Origin: Carallia brachiata
Lineage: Eukaryota; Streptophyta; Magnoliopsida; Malpighiales; Rhizophoraceae
Reading direction: 5' to 3'
Assembly (NCBI GenBank): GCA_021464245.1
Contig: JADCRB010000016.1
Location: forward strand, 6,790,461 to 6,854,460
DNA length: 64,000 bases
Position 1 is the stretch's first letter, and every line of letters begins with the position of its first letter. Positions 12,253 through 21,280 of this stretch are shown piece after piece. Made by a program: the position numbers and the translations under genes. The notes beneath the pieces were generated by a model. That model searched no databases. It saw only the letters and a list, made by a program, of their open reading frames with translations, and was not told where the DNA came from.

Positions 12253-13206
12253 ATGGATGCAATTAACGTGGGGTTATCAAAAAGCTCAACAGCCAAAATT
12301 ATGGCGTGTGGAGACGTGCATGGAGTCCTACCTCCAAGGCCAGGACCTTTGGGAGGTCGTCAGTGGCAGCGACACCACACCACCAGATGAGGCCGCGACA
12401 CTGAAGAAATGGAATATAAAGGCTGGAAAGCGATGTTCGCCATCAAGACAACAATAGAAGAAGAGATATTGGAGCACGTCAGGTACGCTAAAACTCCGAA
12501 AGAAGCCTGGGATAATCTAGCTTTACGATTTGCTAAAAAGAATGATATGCGGCTTCAATTATTAGAGAATGAACTAATGTCTACAACTCAGCGTGAAATG
12601 ACTATAAGTCAATATTTTACAAAAATTAAATCAATTTGCCGCGAAATTTCGGAACTGGATTCTGAGTCTAAAATTAGTGAAGCTAGAATGAGAAGAATTA
12701 TTATTCATGGTTTGCGCCCAGAATATAGAGGGTTTATCGCTGCAGTTCAAGGTTGGCCCATTCAACCGTCAATTGAGGAATTAGAAAATTTGCTAGTTAG
12801 TCAGGAAACTCTAGCAAAACAAATGGCAGGAGTTTCAATAAGAGGTGAAGAGGAAGCACTGTTTGTTGGTCAACGGAAAGGGCGTTTTAAATCAAATAAT
12901 TTTAGGAAATTAAAGAATGATGAAGAAGAAAAATATATTAAGCCACAAAGGAGGAGTTCCCAGCCAGGGGGAGTTCAACAGCATCAAAATAAAAATTGGC
13001 GACAGAATGAAGATGCAAAGAAGCGAAATAGCGAGTGCTACAACTGCGGCAAGAAAGGACATTATGCGCGGGATTGTTGGTCCAGGAAGAAAACAGTACA
13101 GGGGAATGTCGCTACCTCCAGCAACGATCATCAGGCATCCTACAGTGAAGATGAATGGGACTTGGAAGCGTCATTTGCAGTAATAGAGCCTGAAGGGATG
13201 TCTTAA
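12253..13206 (+). pseudogene. Copia gag, frameshifted
   Basis: Structural protein that packages the element RNA. It begins with MDAINVGLSKSSTAKI at 12253, then shifts frame near 12300-12320 to read MESYLQGQDLWEVVSG, and shifts again near 12430 (one A missing in GGAAAGCG) into the main frame 12409-13206. The main frame has the retrotransposon gag core and a CCHC zinc knuckle CYNCGKKGHYARDC at 13036-13077. It ends in a TAA at 13204-13206, although protease sequence follows almost at once, so this stop also separates parts that are normally fused. Two indels and one stop make it non-functional as sequenced. Confidence 0.85.
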
Positions 13207-13229
13207 GCAGTAGTCATCAAGAAAAAGAA

Positions 13230-13544
13230 GTGATCACCCTGAATGCCATAGCAGAGGAAGAAGTTGAAGGACATGTGGTCACGACATCGAACTCCAGCAA
13301 AGTAGACTATAGCAAAAATTGGATATTTGACTCTGGATGCTCAAACCACATGACTGGTGATAAAGAAAAATTACATGAGCTTTCAGAATACAAAGGACGA
13401 GGCATTGTTGTGACAGCGAACAATTCCAGACTTCCAATCACACACATTGGTAAGACAACAATTACGTCAAGCCATGCATCTAAGGAAGTTCAGCTGCAAG
13501 ATGTCACCATGTCCCGGGCATCAAGAAGAATCTACTATCGATAA
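13230..13544 (+). pseudogene. Copia aspartic protease
   Basis: Polyprotein-cleaving protease. The frame shows NWIFDSGCSNHMTGD, the copia active site (D-S-G-C), and later [17 protein letters not shown]. The frame breaks near 13520, just where the usual VP(G)...NLLS segment should follow; that segment is readable in another frame downstream ([10 protein letters not shown]). It is continuous in domain order with gag and integrase. Confidence 0.85.
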
Positions 13545-14470
13545 CTCAACTTACTGCTCCAGACAACTTTGTAGTCTTCGGCCCAAATGACGTCAAAGTA
13601 TATAAGATTTAAAGGTCATTGGCATACCATTCTTGGAAGGGAAGAAACAAGAGTCTATCTACGTAATGTCTGCAGAGTCAGCATACGTGGACAAGACAAG
13701 GAAAAATGAGACCAGTTGATCTCTGGCATGCACGCTTGGGACATGTAAGTTATCACAAATTGAATGTGATGATGAAGAAAGCCATGCTCAAAGGTCTTCC
13801 GCAGCTTGAAGTCAGAAATGATACAGTCTGTGCAGGATGTCAGTATGGGAAGGCACATCAGCTGCCATATGAAGAGTCTAAATTCAAAGCTACACAACCG
13901 TTGGAGCTTCCGTCACTCGGACGTATTTGGTCGAGTCAAACACCCATCTATAGTGGATTCCAGTATATGGTGACATTTATAGATGATTACTCCAGATACG
14001 TGTGGGTGTTCTTTATGAAAGAGAAATCAGAGACATTAAACAAGTTCAAAGAATTTAAAGAGAAAGTTGAAAAAGAAGTAGGAAGAAAGCTTCAATGCTT
14101 GCGCACAGACACGGGGGAGAGTACACTTCAAAAGAATTTATTGAATATCTAAACAAGCATAAGATAAGGAGGCAATTGACTTGTCCCAACACGCCACAGC
14201 AAAATGGAGTGGCGAAAGGAAGAATAGACATCTCGCAGAGGTGTGTAGGAGCATGCTTCATGCTAAGAATGTGCCAGGAAGGTTTTGGGCCGAGTGTATG
14301 AGAACTGCAGCTCATGTGATCAATAGGCTTCCTCAAGTCAAGTTGGGATTCGTGTCTCCCTTCGAGAAGCTGTGGAACATGAGACCCACGGTAACTCACT
14401 TCGTGTATTCGGAAGTGTATGTTATGTGTTTGTGCCTAGTCATCTTCGCAGTAAATTTGATAAAAAGCCG
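13545..14470 (+). pseudogene. Copia GAG-pre-integrase and integrase, frameshifted
   Basis: Integrase inserts the cDNA into the host genome. The pre-integrase zinc finger is seen as [14 protein letters not shown] ... [10 protein letters not shown] (13720-13855). The core follows with [14 protein letters not shown] (first catalytic Asp region near 13975), then the second Asp region, where TDNGGEYTS would be expected but a frameshift at about 14110 splits TDT from [14 protein letters not shown]. The third block TCPNTPQQNGVAKG is near 14180. More shifts occur near 14215, 14380 and 14480. The multiple lesions destroy the protein as sequenced. Confidence 0.85.
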
Positions 14471-15531
14471 TGCGGTGCATTTTTGTGGGATATGACAATG
14501 AAAGGAAGGGATGGAGATGTTGCGATCCCACAACCAATCGAATTCACGTGTCTCGGAATGTTGTGTTTGATGAAGCATCATCATGGTGGTCATCTCAGCA
14601 AGTGTCACTACCAGATTCAAAAGAAATGGAAGAGATATTGCGAGAGAATGATAATGATCAAGGAGGTCCATCACAACCAAGGGCGACAGAGAAGGATGTG
14701 GAACAAAGTCCATGGCAAATAGGTGTTTACGAGAGGCCATCAATAGAAAGAGAAGAGTCTACACAAGAGGAAACAAGACAAGAGACTCCAGAATTAAGGA
14801 GGTCAACTCGAGTACGAAGGCCAAATCCAAGGTATGTGAATGCAGCTCTAGCCGTAGAAGACTCTGAAAAAGAGCCATCATCATTTGAAGAAGCTATAAA
14901 GAGTGACCAATGGCAGAAGGCGATGAAGGAAGAGATTCAAGCCTTGAAGGAGAATCAAACTTGGGATTTAGTACCCAAGCCGAGAGATGTCAAACCTATA
15001 TCATGCAAATGGGTTTATAAGATAAAAAGAAGACCTGATGGATCAGTTGAACGATATAAGGCCCGTCTGGTTGCACGTGGATTTTCGCAGGAGTATGGTG
15101 TGGACTATGATGAGACGTTCAGTCCAGTGGAAAAAATCACTACAGTACGAATACTGCTCGCCCTTGCAGCAAGTAAGTCTTGGAAGCTATGGCAAATGGA
15201 CGTGAAGAATGCTTTCCTCCATGGAGAACTAGATCGAGAGATCTATATGCAACAACCACAAGGATTTGAAGATCACACTCATTCACAATACGTATGCAAA
15301 TTGAGGAAAGCACTCTATGGACTGAAGCAAGCACCACGAGCGTGGTACGGTAAGATTGCAGAATTCTCAGTCCAAAGTGGATACTCAGTTTCACATGCAG
15401 ATTCAAGCTTATTTGTTAAAAATCGAGAAAATAAGTTGGTTGTAGTACTAGTTTAGTTGATGATCTAATCATCACTGGCGATGATGAAGGCGAGGTTCTG
15501 CAAATTAAGAAAATCTATCAATCCGCTTCCA
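14470..15531 (+). pseudogene. Copia reverse transcriptase, broken at YVDD
   Basis: RNA-dependent DNA polymerase. The open frame 14470-15456 runs from the integrase C-terminus (FVGYDNERKGWRC) through an acidic, Q/E-rich linker into RT: WVYKIKRRPDGSVERYKARL, QEYGVDYDETFSPV, WQMDVKNAFLHGEL (catalytic Asp) and KALYGLKQAPRAWY. It stops at TAG in VVVLV-stop. The expected next residues are the YVDD catalytic motif. These are present in another frame (GTTGATGATCTA at about 15458) because one base of the Tyr codon is missing. A single-base deletion therefore abolishes the enzyme at its active site. Confidence 0.9.
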
Positions 15532-15532
15532 G

Positions 15533-16420
15533 ATGAAAGAGCTTGGCGAGCTAAAACATTTTCTTGGACTAGAAGTGGATCGAACAAAAGAAGGATTATT
15601 CCTATGCCAGCACAAGTATGCAAAGGACTTACTCAAAAAGTTTGGAATGCTCGAGTGCAAGCCAATCTCGACTCCTATTGAAGCCAATGCCAAACTGTGT
15701 GCCTTAGAAGGAAAAGAGTTGCAAGATCCTACTATGTATCGCCAACTAGTTGGAAGCTTGATCTATTTGACTTTGACACGTCCAGACATAGCTTATGCTG
15801 TTGGAGTTGCAAGTCGCTACATGCAGGAGCCAAGGAAGCCACACTTAGAAGCCGTACGACGAATTTTAAGATATGTGAAAGGAACAATAGACTACGACAT
15901 TCTCTACAAGAAAGAGAAAGAATGTAAGTTAGCTGGCTACTGTGACGCAGACTATGGCGGTGACCATGACACTCGACGGTCAACAACTGGGTATTTGTTT
16001 AAGTTGGGCTCAGGCTCTATATCATGGTGCAGTAAAAGACAACCAACCGTCTCATTATCAACTACTGAAGCAGAGTACAGAGCAGCAGCAGCAGCAACTC
16101 AAGAAAGTACGTGGTTGAAATTACTCTTGAAAGATCTCCACCAACAAGTAGATTATGCAGTACCTCTATACTATGATAATCAATCAGCTATCCAATTGGC
16201 GGAGAATCCAGTGTTTCATGCAAGAACGAAACATGTGGAGATTCATTACCATTTTGCTAGAGAAAAAGTCTTACAAGGAGAGATCGAGATGAAGAAAATT
16301 AACACCAACAATCAGGTAGCAGACATTCTCACGAAAGGCCTTAATGGAATCAAATTCGATGACTTTCGTATGCAGCTTGGGATGACAAGAAGAGCAACTT
16401 GTGTTGAGGGGGAGAATTGA
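15533..16420 (+). CDS. Copia RT thumb and RNase H, open frame
   Basis: Final segment of the polyprotein, open for 295 residues to a stop at 16418-16420. It starts [20 protein letters not shown], then the conserved [16 protein letters not shown] block, then RNase H1: [20 protein letters not shown] (first catalytic Asp), [18 protein letters not shown] (catalytic Glu), [15 protein letters not shown] (catalytic Asp) and [14 protein letters not shown]. It ends in EGEN, where the coding sequence overlaps the polypurine tract and the first bases of the LTR. It is separated from the upstream RT only by the frameshift at YVDD, so it would not be translated alone. Confidence 0.9.
   Translation: MKELGELKHFLGLEVDRTKEGLFLCQHKYAKDLLKKFGMLECKPISTPIEANAKLCALEGKELQDPTMYRQLVGSLIYLTLTRPDIAYAVGVASRYMQEPRKPHLEAVRRILRYVKGTIDYDILYKKEKECKLAGYCDADYGGDHDTRRSTTGYLFKLGSGSISWCSKRQPTVSLSTTEAEYRAAAAATQESTWLKLLLKDLHQQVDYAVPLYYDNQSAIQLAENPVFHARTKHVEIHYHFAREKVLQGEIEMKKINTNNQVADILTKGLNGIKFDDFRMQLGMTRRATCVEGEN
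16403..16417 (+). other. Polypurine tract of the young copia element
   Basis: TTGAGGGGGAGAAT directly before the 3' LTR. This GAGGGGGAGAAT form is characteristic of plant copia elements. Confidence 0.9.
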
Positions 16421-16863
16421 AAATCAACACAAGAAAGTAGAATCCTCCGGAAGTTTCTTTACCAACCTTGATCTTTATGGTTGTGGATATTAATATTTTC
16501 TAGATTTTTCTTGAGTAGTCTTGCACCAACCTTGAGCTAGGATGTTTCACCAATATGCTTGAAAGGGCTAGAAGGTTCACCACCGACTTCCAACTAGTAT
16601 AAATAGGTGTTGGGTGTGTGTGTTGTAATATACAATGAAGCATGAGTGAAAATCAACAAAGTTGTGTGTGTGTGTGCTGCCGTGAGAGAGAGAGCAAGTA
16701 AGTGAGAGACAAAAATTAAGAAAAATAATATTTGTGTGTTGTGTTAGTGTGAGAAGTTAAGTAATAGTTGAGAGGTTCATGTCTCCTAAAGTATTGAGTG
16801 TGATTTAATTTAATATAATAAAATTATCTATTTCACTTGAGATAGTCCCTTCCTACCTTAACA
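16418..16863 (+). repeat. 3' LTR of the young copia element
   Basis: 446 bp, same length as the 5' LTR, with three transitions between them. It is followed at once by the TGACC duplication and P450 exon sequence. Confidence 0.95.
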
Positions 16864-16900
16864 TGACCGACGTTGTATCAGAGGCCGCCAAGATTAGAGC
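16864..16900 (-). pseudogene. CYP82-like P450, start of C-terminal exon
   Basis: On the minus strand an intron end (AATTGCAG) is followed by ALILAASDTTSV, the oxygen-binding centre of helix I (A/G-x-x-D-T-T), which joins VTLTWALS at 11663 once the copia element and one TGACC are removed. The intron position just before ALIL is that usual in CYP82 genes, from memory of the family. Confidence 0.85.
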
Positions 16901-17284
16901 CTGCAATTAGATCACCAAGAGCGCATGTAATGGTTTAACTGTTGGACACCAAGGTTCTTTACCCTGTAAATATTACTTAGCATCATTGCGTAGATAGATT
17001 GGGTCTGTTAGATCCGAACATGCAGAAAAGGAAAAAGCAATTTTATTCAATAAACGGACATTTGAAACTTTGAAAGAATATGCTAACATACTATGCCTTC
17101 TTGTTATGAAGAAGAATTATGCATGCGCACCCAACTCTCATATTGCAAGATTTACAAAAATATTAATTGTACAAAGTCTAACTCATATCAAAAGAAGAAA
17201 AAAGAATATCCACACATGTATCTGTCAACCATAAAAAGGTCATATATCCTGATAAAACTTTTATGCAGAATGACGAATTGTCGG
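16901..17284 (-). other. P450 intron remnant up to the Tat LTR
   Basis: 384 bases between the P450 splice acceptor and the Tat element. No P450 exon-1 sequence was found here, so it is either intron or unrelated sequence brought in by a rearrangement. Confidence 0.45.
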
Positions 17285-18167
17285 TGTAAAGCGTAAATTT
17301 CGAGCCTAAAAACAATTAAACTCGAAAATACAAAAATAAATTACAAATAAAAATTTAAAGATAAAAGAAATTTTACGTGGGGTCGATCTCCGTAGATCCT
17401 CCGATTAGTGTTCCTTTTTTGACTCCGTCAAGGGCTGCACGAGCTTGATCCTGACAGAAATAATTTCCACTGCTTTTTCTTGAACTGGGTAGACTGAAAC
17501 CGGATCTGATTTGGACGTTTTGACTACGGTTAAGAACCGCAGAGACCTGATCTGAGCCGATCTGGCTTAATTTCACCGAGGGTCGAAGAGACTTGTTCTC
17601 GGATGAGCTGCCTGGATTTTGCTGAGGGCCGTATGAGGCTTAATCCCAGCCGGATTTGTAGTAATTTGATATTTTTAACTCTATATTCTCAGAAATTCAG
17701 ATCTAGAACGATCCAAGAATATAAATTTAAAAATAACTTTAGAAATGGAAACAGCAAATTTTTTGGGCTTTACCCCTGAAATATCTCTCAAAACGGAGTT
17801 AGGAGAGTATACTGCTAAGTAAAAGCACGTAAGAAAAGGAGAAATTTTCTTCAGAGATTTTCAAAATTTTCTTTTTCTCTCAAATTCTCTGAATTTTTCT
17901 GTTTACAGATTTGCTGAATGTGTTTTGAACTGAGGGGCATGGGCCTATTTATAGGGTTTCCCTCTCGTGTGAAAGCACGCGTGTGAAAGGCATAAGTCGA
18001 CTTTTCCGGTGAAAGGCATAAGTCGACTTTTCCGTGTGAAAGCACGCGTGAGAAAGGAATAAGTCGACTTTTCTGACTTTTCCGTGTGAAAGCATGCGTG
18101 AGAAAGGAATAAGTCGACTTTTCCGTGTGAAAGCACACATGCGAAAGGAATAAGTCGACTATTGACT

Positions 18168-18217
<50 letters not shown>

Positions 18218-18224
18218 GTTTACA
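17285..18224 (-). repeat. 3' LTR of Tat copy 1
   Basis: About 940 bp, TGTAAAGCG...TGTTTACA on the plus strand. The minus-strand TATA box CCTATAAATAGG lies near 17943-17956. Upstream of it (U3) is a five-unit tandem array at 17966-18165, each unit ending in aataagtcgactttt or a close variant with a GTCGAC palindrome, then a long T-run at 18168-18214. Confidence 0.9.
17966..18165 (-). repeat. U3 tandem array with GTCGAC cores
   Basis: Five imperfect units of about 26 to 50 bp, built from cgtgtgaaagcacgcgtg and agaaaggaataagtcgac. The array lies just upstream of the LTR TATA box, where transcription-factor arrays are common in plant LTRs. It is repeated in the other LTR (27724-27925) and absent from Tat copy 2. 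Confidence 0.8.
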
Positions 18225-18240
18225 AATGCCCCCACTTCAA
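18225..18240 (-). other. Polypurine tract, Tat copy 1
   Basis: Minus strand TTGAAGTGGGGGCATT directly before the 3' LTR. Confidence 0.8.
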
Positions 18241-18719
18241 GGGTCGGTAAGGAAGAACTTTGCAGACGTGATCCGCACCGAGTCTTGAAGTCCAGTTTGA
18301 AACTTGGAAACGTCCTGATGAACATTGAATCTTGGAGTCTTCTATCTTTGACCATGCCTGCTGTTGTTGGATCACAATAGGAACCCGATACGATCTTGAG
18401 AAAGTTAGCACCCCAGCCAATATAAAAATTGATATTCTGGTCCAGGTGCGTTCGAGCTTCCATAGCCCGCAAAGGATTTTTTATATCTCTTAAAGTTCCA
18501 GAGCTCTGGTGAGGATGATCCGTAGGCAAAGAACTTAACCTCCCCAAGAGAAGGCCAGGACCTTGGAACTTCAAGACCGCTCACAGAGAGACTGACTGTA
18601 GTGATGATTTCCAAGTCTGCTTCGACGTAAGGAGAGTAGTTGGAACTTCCCTGTACGTCGCTGCATCCAAAGAAAGATTAGGATATTGCAGCTTCTCATC
18701 CCTCTGTGGTAGATGTGAA

Positions 18720-18944
18720 CTAAGGAGAGTAGTTGGAACTCCATGACACCGATGGCGTTGGAGATGAGTTTCGAGGGCTTTTAGGGATCCCTCGAAGAAG
18801 ACTACTCCTTCTTTTCTTAGCTCGTGCGCCTCCAACTTCTTGATCGAAGAACTTCCTGAGACAAGTGCAGAGACTAGCCATTTTCTTTTGAGAAAGAAGA
18901 GCTGAGGGGTGAATATTACAACTCGGGCATGCAGGATATATATA
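18720..18944 (-). other. Second cargo block: TATA box and small ORF of unknown function
   Basis: Minus strand. A TATATATA box (18937-18944) is followed about 55 bases later by an ATG in good context (AAAATGGCT, 18879-18881) opening an ORF that starts MASLCTCLRKFFDQEVGG and ends near 18720. A second frame (18835-18581) is also open and begins MEAHELRKEGVVFFEG; the equivalent frame is open at the same place in copy 2, so a one-base indel may have separated two halves of a longer protein. I do not recognise the product. The TATA box, leader and start codon are conserved in Tat copy 2 (42277-42345). It may be a second captured gene, or part of the element's own 3' region. Confidence 0.45.
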
Positions 18945-19061
18945 CAAATAATAAAGAGTTTTTTTTTTTTTTTTTTTTTTTTGAAAAGTCAAAAAAGGTA
19001 TGCAGAATCGGTAGGGCCATCCACGTCCCTTTCCTGCATAAGAGACAAAAGAGGCAGCGGC

Positions 19062-19158
19062 TGACGCGTGTCACGAAAGTCGTTACCGTGTGTGGCAGAA
19101 GTCGTTGCCGTGTGCTGCGGAAGTCGTTGCCGCGTGCTGCAGAAGTCGTTGCACCTTA
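19062..19158. repeat. About 22-bp tandem repeat, four units
   Basis: Units of the form gaagtcgttgccgtgtgctgc in tandem, lying between the stop of the WUS-like gene and the second cargo block. Tat copy 2 has about three units at the corresponding place (42100-42160). Confidence 0.75.
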
Positions 19159-19172
19159 TCTTGTCGGCCGTC

Positions 19173-19790
19173 CTAGCGGGGCCCGAGGCGCAGCTCCAAG
19201 TCAAGCTCGACCTCGTCTGGTGGGCCGATGATGTTGACGTCGACGTCGACGTCGCTTTCCGGCTGGTTGATGCTGCGGAATATTCTGGAAAGAGAGGCAA
19301 AGTTTCGCCGGAATAACTCCTTTCTGCTAAAAATTCCTCCTAGACTTAAGTACTAGGAGGGATGAACCCTTGGCTGACTCCGTAAGACCACCAGGACCAG
19401 CGTGCATGCTCCCATGGGCTACGGCTTTGATGAACATACCGTGGAGAGACTATTGCGGTGGAAGAACTCGGACCTGCTTCATTTGACGGCGAAGTTGTAC
19501 TGGTGGGATCTACCATCGGAACAGCAGACTGTTCTTTGGAAAAATCAGCTCTCAGTGCTGGTTTCTTCCTGCTTCTCCGATTCTGGAACCAATAAAACAC
19601 ATTTTTTTTCGATTGCCCCGAGTGGGCGCAATCGTGAGACAAGTTGGTAAATCTGAGATGCATTAGGCATAATACCTCCATTGTTGTGGAAGACTTCCTC
19701 TAGAATTTGCAGTTGCGCCATGGTTGGTTGCCACCTTGTGCGGGGTGACCTTTCTTCTCCCTTGTCTTGAGGTTCTGCAACTGGTTCCAT
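19173..19790 (-). pseudogene. WUSCHEL-like homeobox gene inside Tat copy 1
   Basis: Candidate transcription-factor gene between integrase and the LTR. ATG at 19788-19790. The homeodomain starts RTRWQPTMAQLQILEEVF, continues NNGGIMPNASQIYQLVSRLR and ends NVFYWFQNRRSRKK. It aligns without gaps to WUS-class homeodomains as I recall them (RW.PT..Q..IL, QI..., RLR..G.IEGKNVFYWFQN). A 2-base loss near 19609 shifts frame inside IEGKNV. The tail runs to a TAA at 19346; a one-base loss just before it causes this stop. Past it, TLPLFPEY (WUS box, 19280-19303) and LDLELRL (EAR motif, 19185-19205) precede a TAG at 19173-19175, with one more one-base shift between them. Copy 2 lacks these indels, so they are later lesions. 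No intron was seen. Product, if made, would be a nuclear repressor-type factor. Confidence 0.85.
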
Positions 19791-19875
19791 CTTTCTTGTG
19801 GCAGAGGAGCAAAGGTCTGGTGTGGTGAAGATCGATTGAGACTGATGCTGAGTTTCAGACTCAAACCCTCCGTTG

Positions 19876-19883
19876 CTTTTATA
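19876..19883 (-). promoter_or_regulatory. TATA box of the WUS-like gene
   Basis: TATAAAAG on the minus strand, about 86 bases before the ATG, in the context CCCAAAAATATAAAAGC. The same box and spacing occur in copy 2 (41375-41382), so the gene appears to have its own promoter inside the element. Confidence 0.6.
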
Positions 19884-19924
19884 TTTTTGGGCCGTTCACA
19901 GTTTATACTCATGCGGGCCAGGAG

Positions 19925-20165
19925 TTGGATTGGATTTTGAACTGGTTTCTGGACTGTGTTTAGAACTTGGAATTTTTTGGGTTTTGGGCTTTGAATTGAA
20001 TTTGGGTTGATTTGGATTTGGGTTTTTGGATCGAGTGTTTGGGTTTGGACTTTTGGATTTGGGTTGAGTGTTTGGGTTTGGACTTAGTTTTGTGTTTTCT
20101 GAATTGGGCTCAAGTGTTTGGGTTTGGATTTTTGGGTTTGGATTTTCGCTTGGACTTTCAGATCG
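19925..20165 (-). repeat. Tandem CCCAAATCC-type array upstream of the WUS-like gene
   Basis: Plus strand is full of tttgggtttgga and tttggattt units, with a longer period of about 30 to 35 bases. Tat copy 2 has the complementary array at 41100-41290. It lies between the integrase end and the WUS-like promoter. Confidence 0.65.
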
Positions 20166-20174
20166 GGACTTCCG

Positions 20175-20178
<4 letters not shown>

Positions 20179-20211
<33 letters not shown>

Positions 20212-20245
20212 ATTTTTTTTTTTTTTGATTTTTTTTGATTTTTTT

Positions 20246-20277
<32 letters not shown>

Positions 20278-20298
20278 TTTTGATTTTTTTTTTTTTTT
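20179..20298 (-). repeat. Poly(A)-rich tract after integrase
   Basis: Almost uninterrupted T with a few GA on the plus strand, so A-rich on the element sense strand. Copy 2 has a shorter equivalent at 41027-41082. It marks the boundary between the canonical element and the extra 2 kb. Confidence 0.8.
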
Positions 20299-20307
20299 CA
20301 AACATAT

Positions 20308-21280
20308 TTACACATAATATTGTTTCAGAAATTTACCATTGATTGGGCCGATTCGGACGCCTTCTTGGTCTGACAGCATGTAAGCGTTGTGAGTGTAGGC
20401 CTCCTGCACTAAGTATGGCCCGTCCCATTTGGAAGTAAGCTTGTCACCAGGCCGATGCTTCATGTTGATGGGCCGTCGCACTGCAAGAACAAGGTCTCCA
20501 ACTTGAAAAGATCGAGGCGGACCCTGCGGTTGAACGTGTTGGTGAGCCGGGCTTGGTAGCACTCAAGTTGCTGTTGTGCTTCGAGCCTCCTTTCATCGAG
20601 AGCTTCTAACTCATCCAGACGTAGGCGAGCATTCTCCTCCTGTGTGAGTCCTTCCAGAACAGCCATGCGCAGGGATGGAATCTGTGTTTCCAACGGCAGT
20701 ATTGCTTCGACACCGTAGACAAGTGAGTATGGCGTCGCCTGTGTTGGAGTCCGGTAAGTTGTACGATACGCCCATAATGCCTCCGGAATTCTGTCATGCC
20801 AATCTCTTTTGGATTTAGAGACTACCTTCCAACAGGTTGCATAAGGTCTTGTTGAATGCTTCGCCAAGCCATTTGCTGGGGCATTGTACATGGATGACTT
20901 GTACTGCTTGAACTTGAACTTCTCGCAGAGCTTGTCGATTAAGCTGTTGTAGAACTGCTTACCATTATCAGTGATGATGAATCGAGGGACTCCATAGCGA
21001 TAGATCAGCTGAGTCCGGATGAAATTGGCAACATGCTCCTTCTTTACCTCTCTAAGTGGAATGGCTTCAGCCCATTTTGAGAAGTAGTCGGTTGCTGCGA
21101 GGATGTACAGGTGACCTAGGGATGACTTTGGCAAGGGCCCCACTAAGTCGAGACCCCAAGCTTCAAAGGGCCAGGATGAGACAGTTGGATGCAGTGGCTC
21201 CGGTGGTTGATGTATGTAATTCGCATGAAATTGACAAGCTTGACAGGTTTTAGCAAACTCAATTGAATCACGTACCATGT
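20308..21280 (-). pseudogene. Tat integrase
   Basis: Integrase with zinc-finger end CQACQFHANYIHQP, core WGLDLVGPLPKSSLGHLYIL, YFSKWAEAIPLREV, ITDNGKQFYN (second Asp) and the NAPANGLAEAFNK-type third block (seen as NAPANGLAKHST because of a frameshift near 20855). The C-terminal part FQVGDLVLAVRRPINMKHRPG ends in NGKFLKQYYV and a stop at 20308, in a different frame from the core (shift near 20470-20520). Two or more indels inactivate it as sequenced. Confidence 0.9.

Larger units (their letters stand above)
11664..16863 (+). mobile_element. Young Ty1/copia retrotransposon in the P450 exon
   Basis: A 5.2-kb element with equal 446-bp LTRs, an initiator-Met primer site, gag-protease-integrase-RT-RNase H in copia order, and a polypurine tract. 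The LTRs differ at only three positions by eye, all transitions, so insertion was recent. The 5-bp target duplication TGACC is at 11659-11663 and 16864-16868. The polyprotein resembles the TNT1-94 type. In spite of the near-identical LTRs the coding region has several frameshifts, including one inside the RT catalytic motif, so it is not autonomous as sequenced. Confidence 0.95.

Noticed and set aside
16901..17284. P450 exon 1
   Set aside because: No P450 motif in any frame and no donor site that would join ALILAASDTT; treated as intron or foreign sequence.
17966..18165. Regular repeats with variable parts, superficially like a CRISPR array
   Set aside because: They lie in the U3 of a plant LTR, are present in both LTRs, and the spacing is irregular with no unique spacers.
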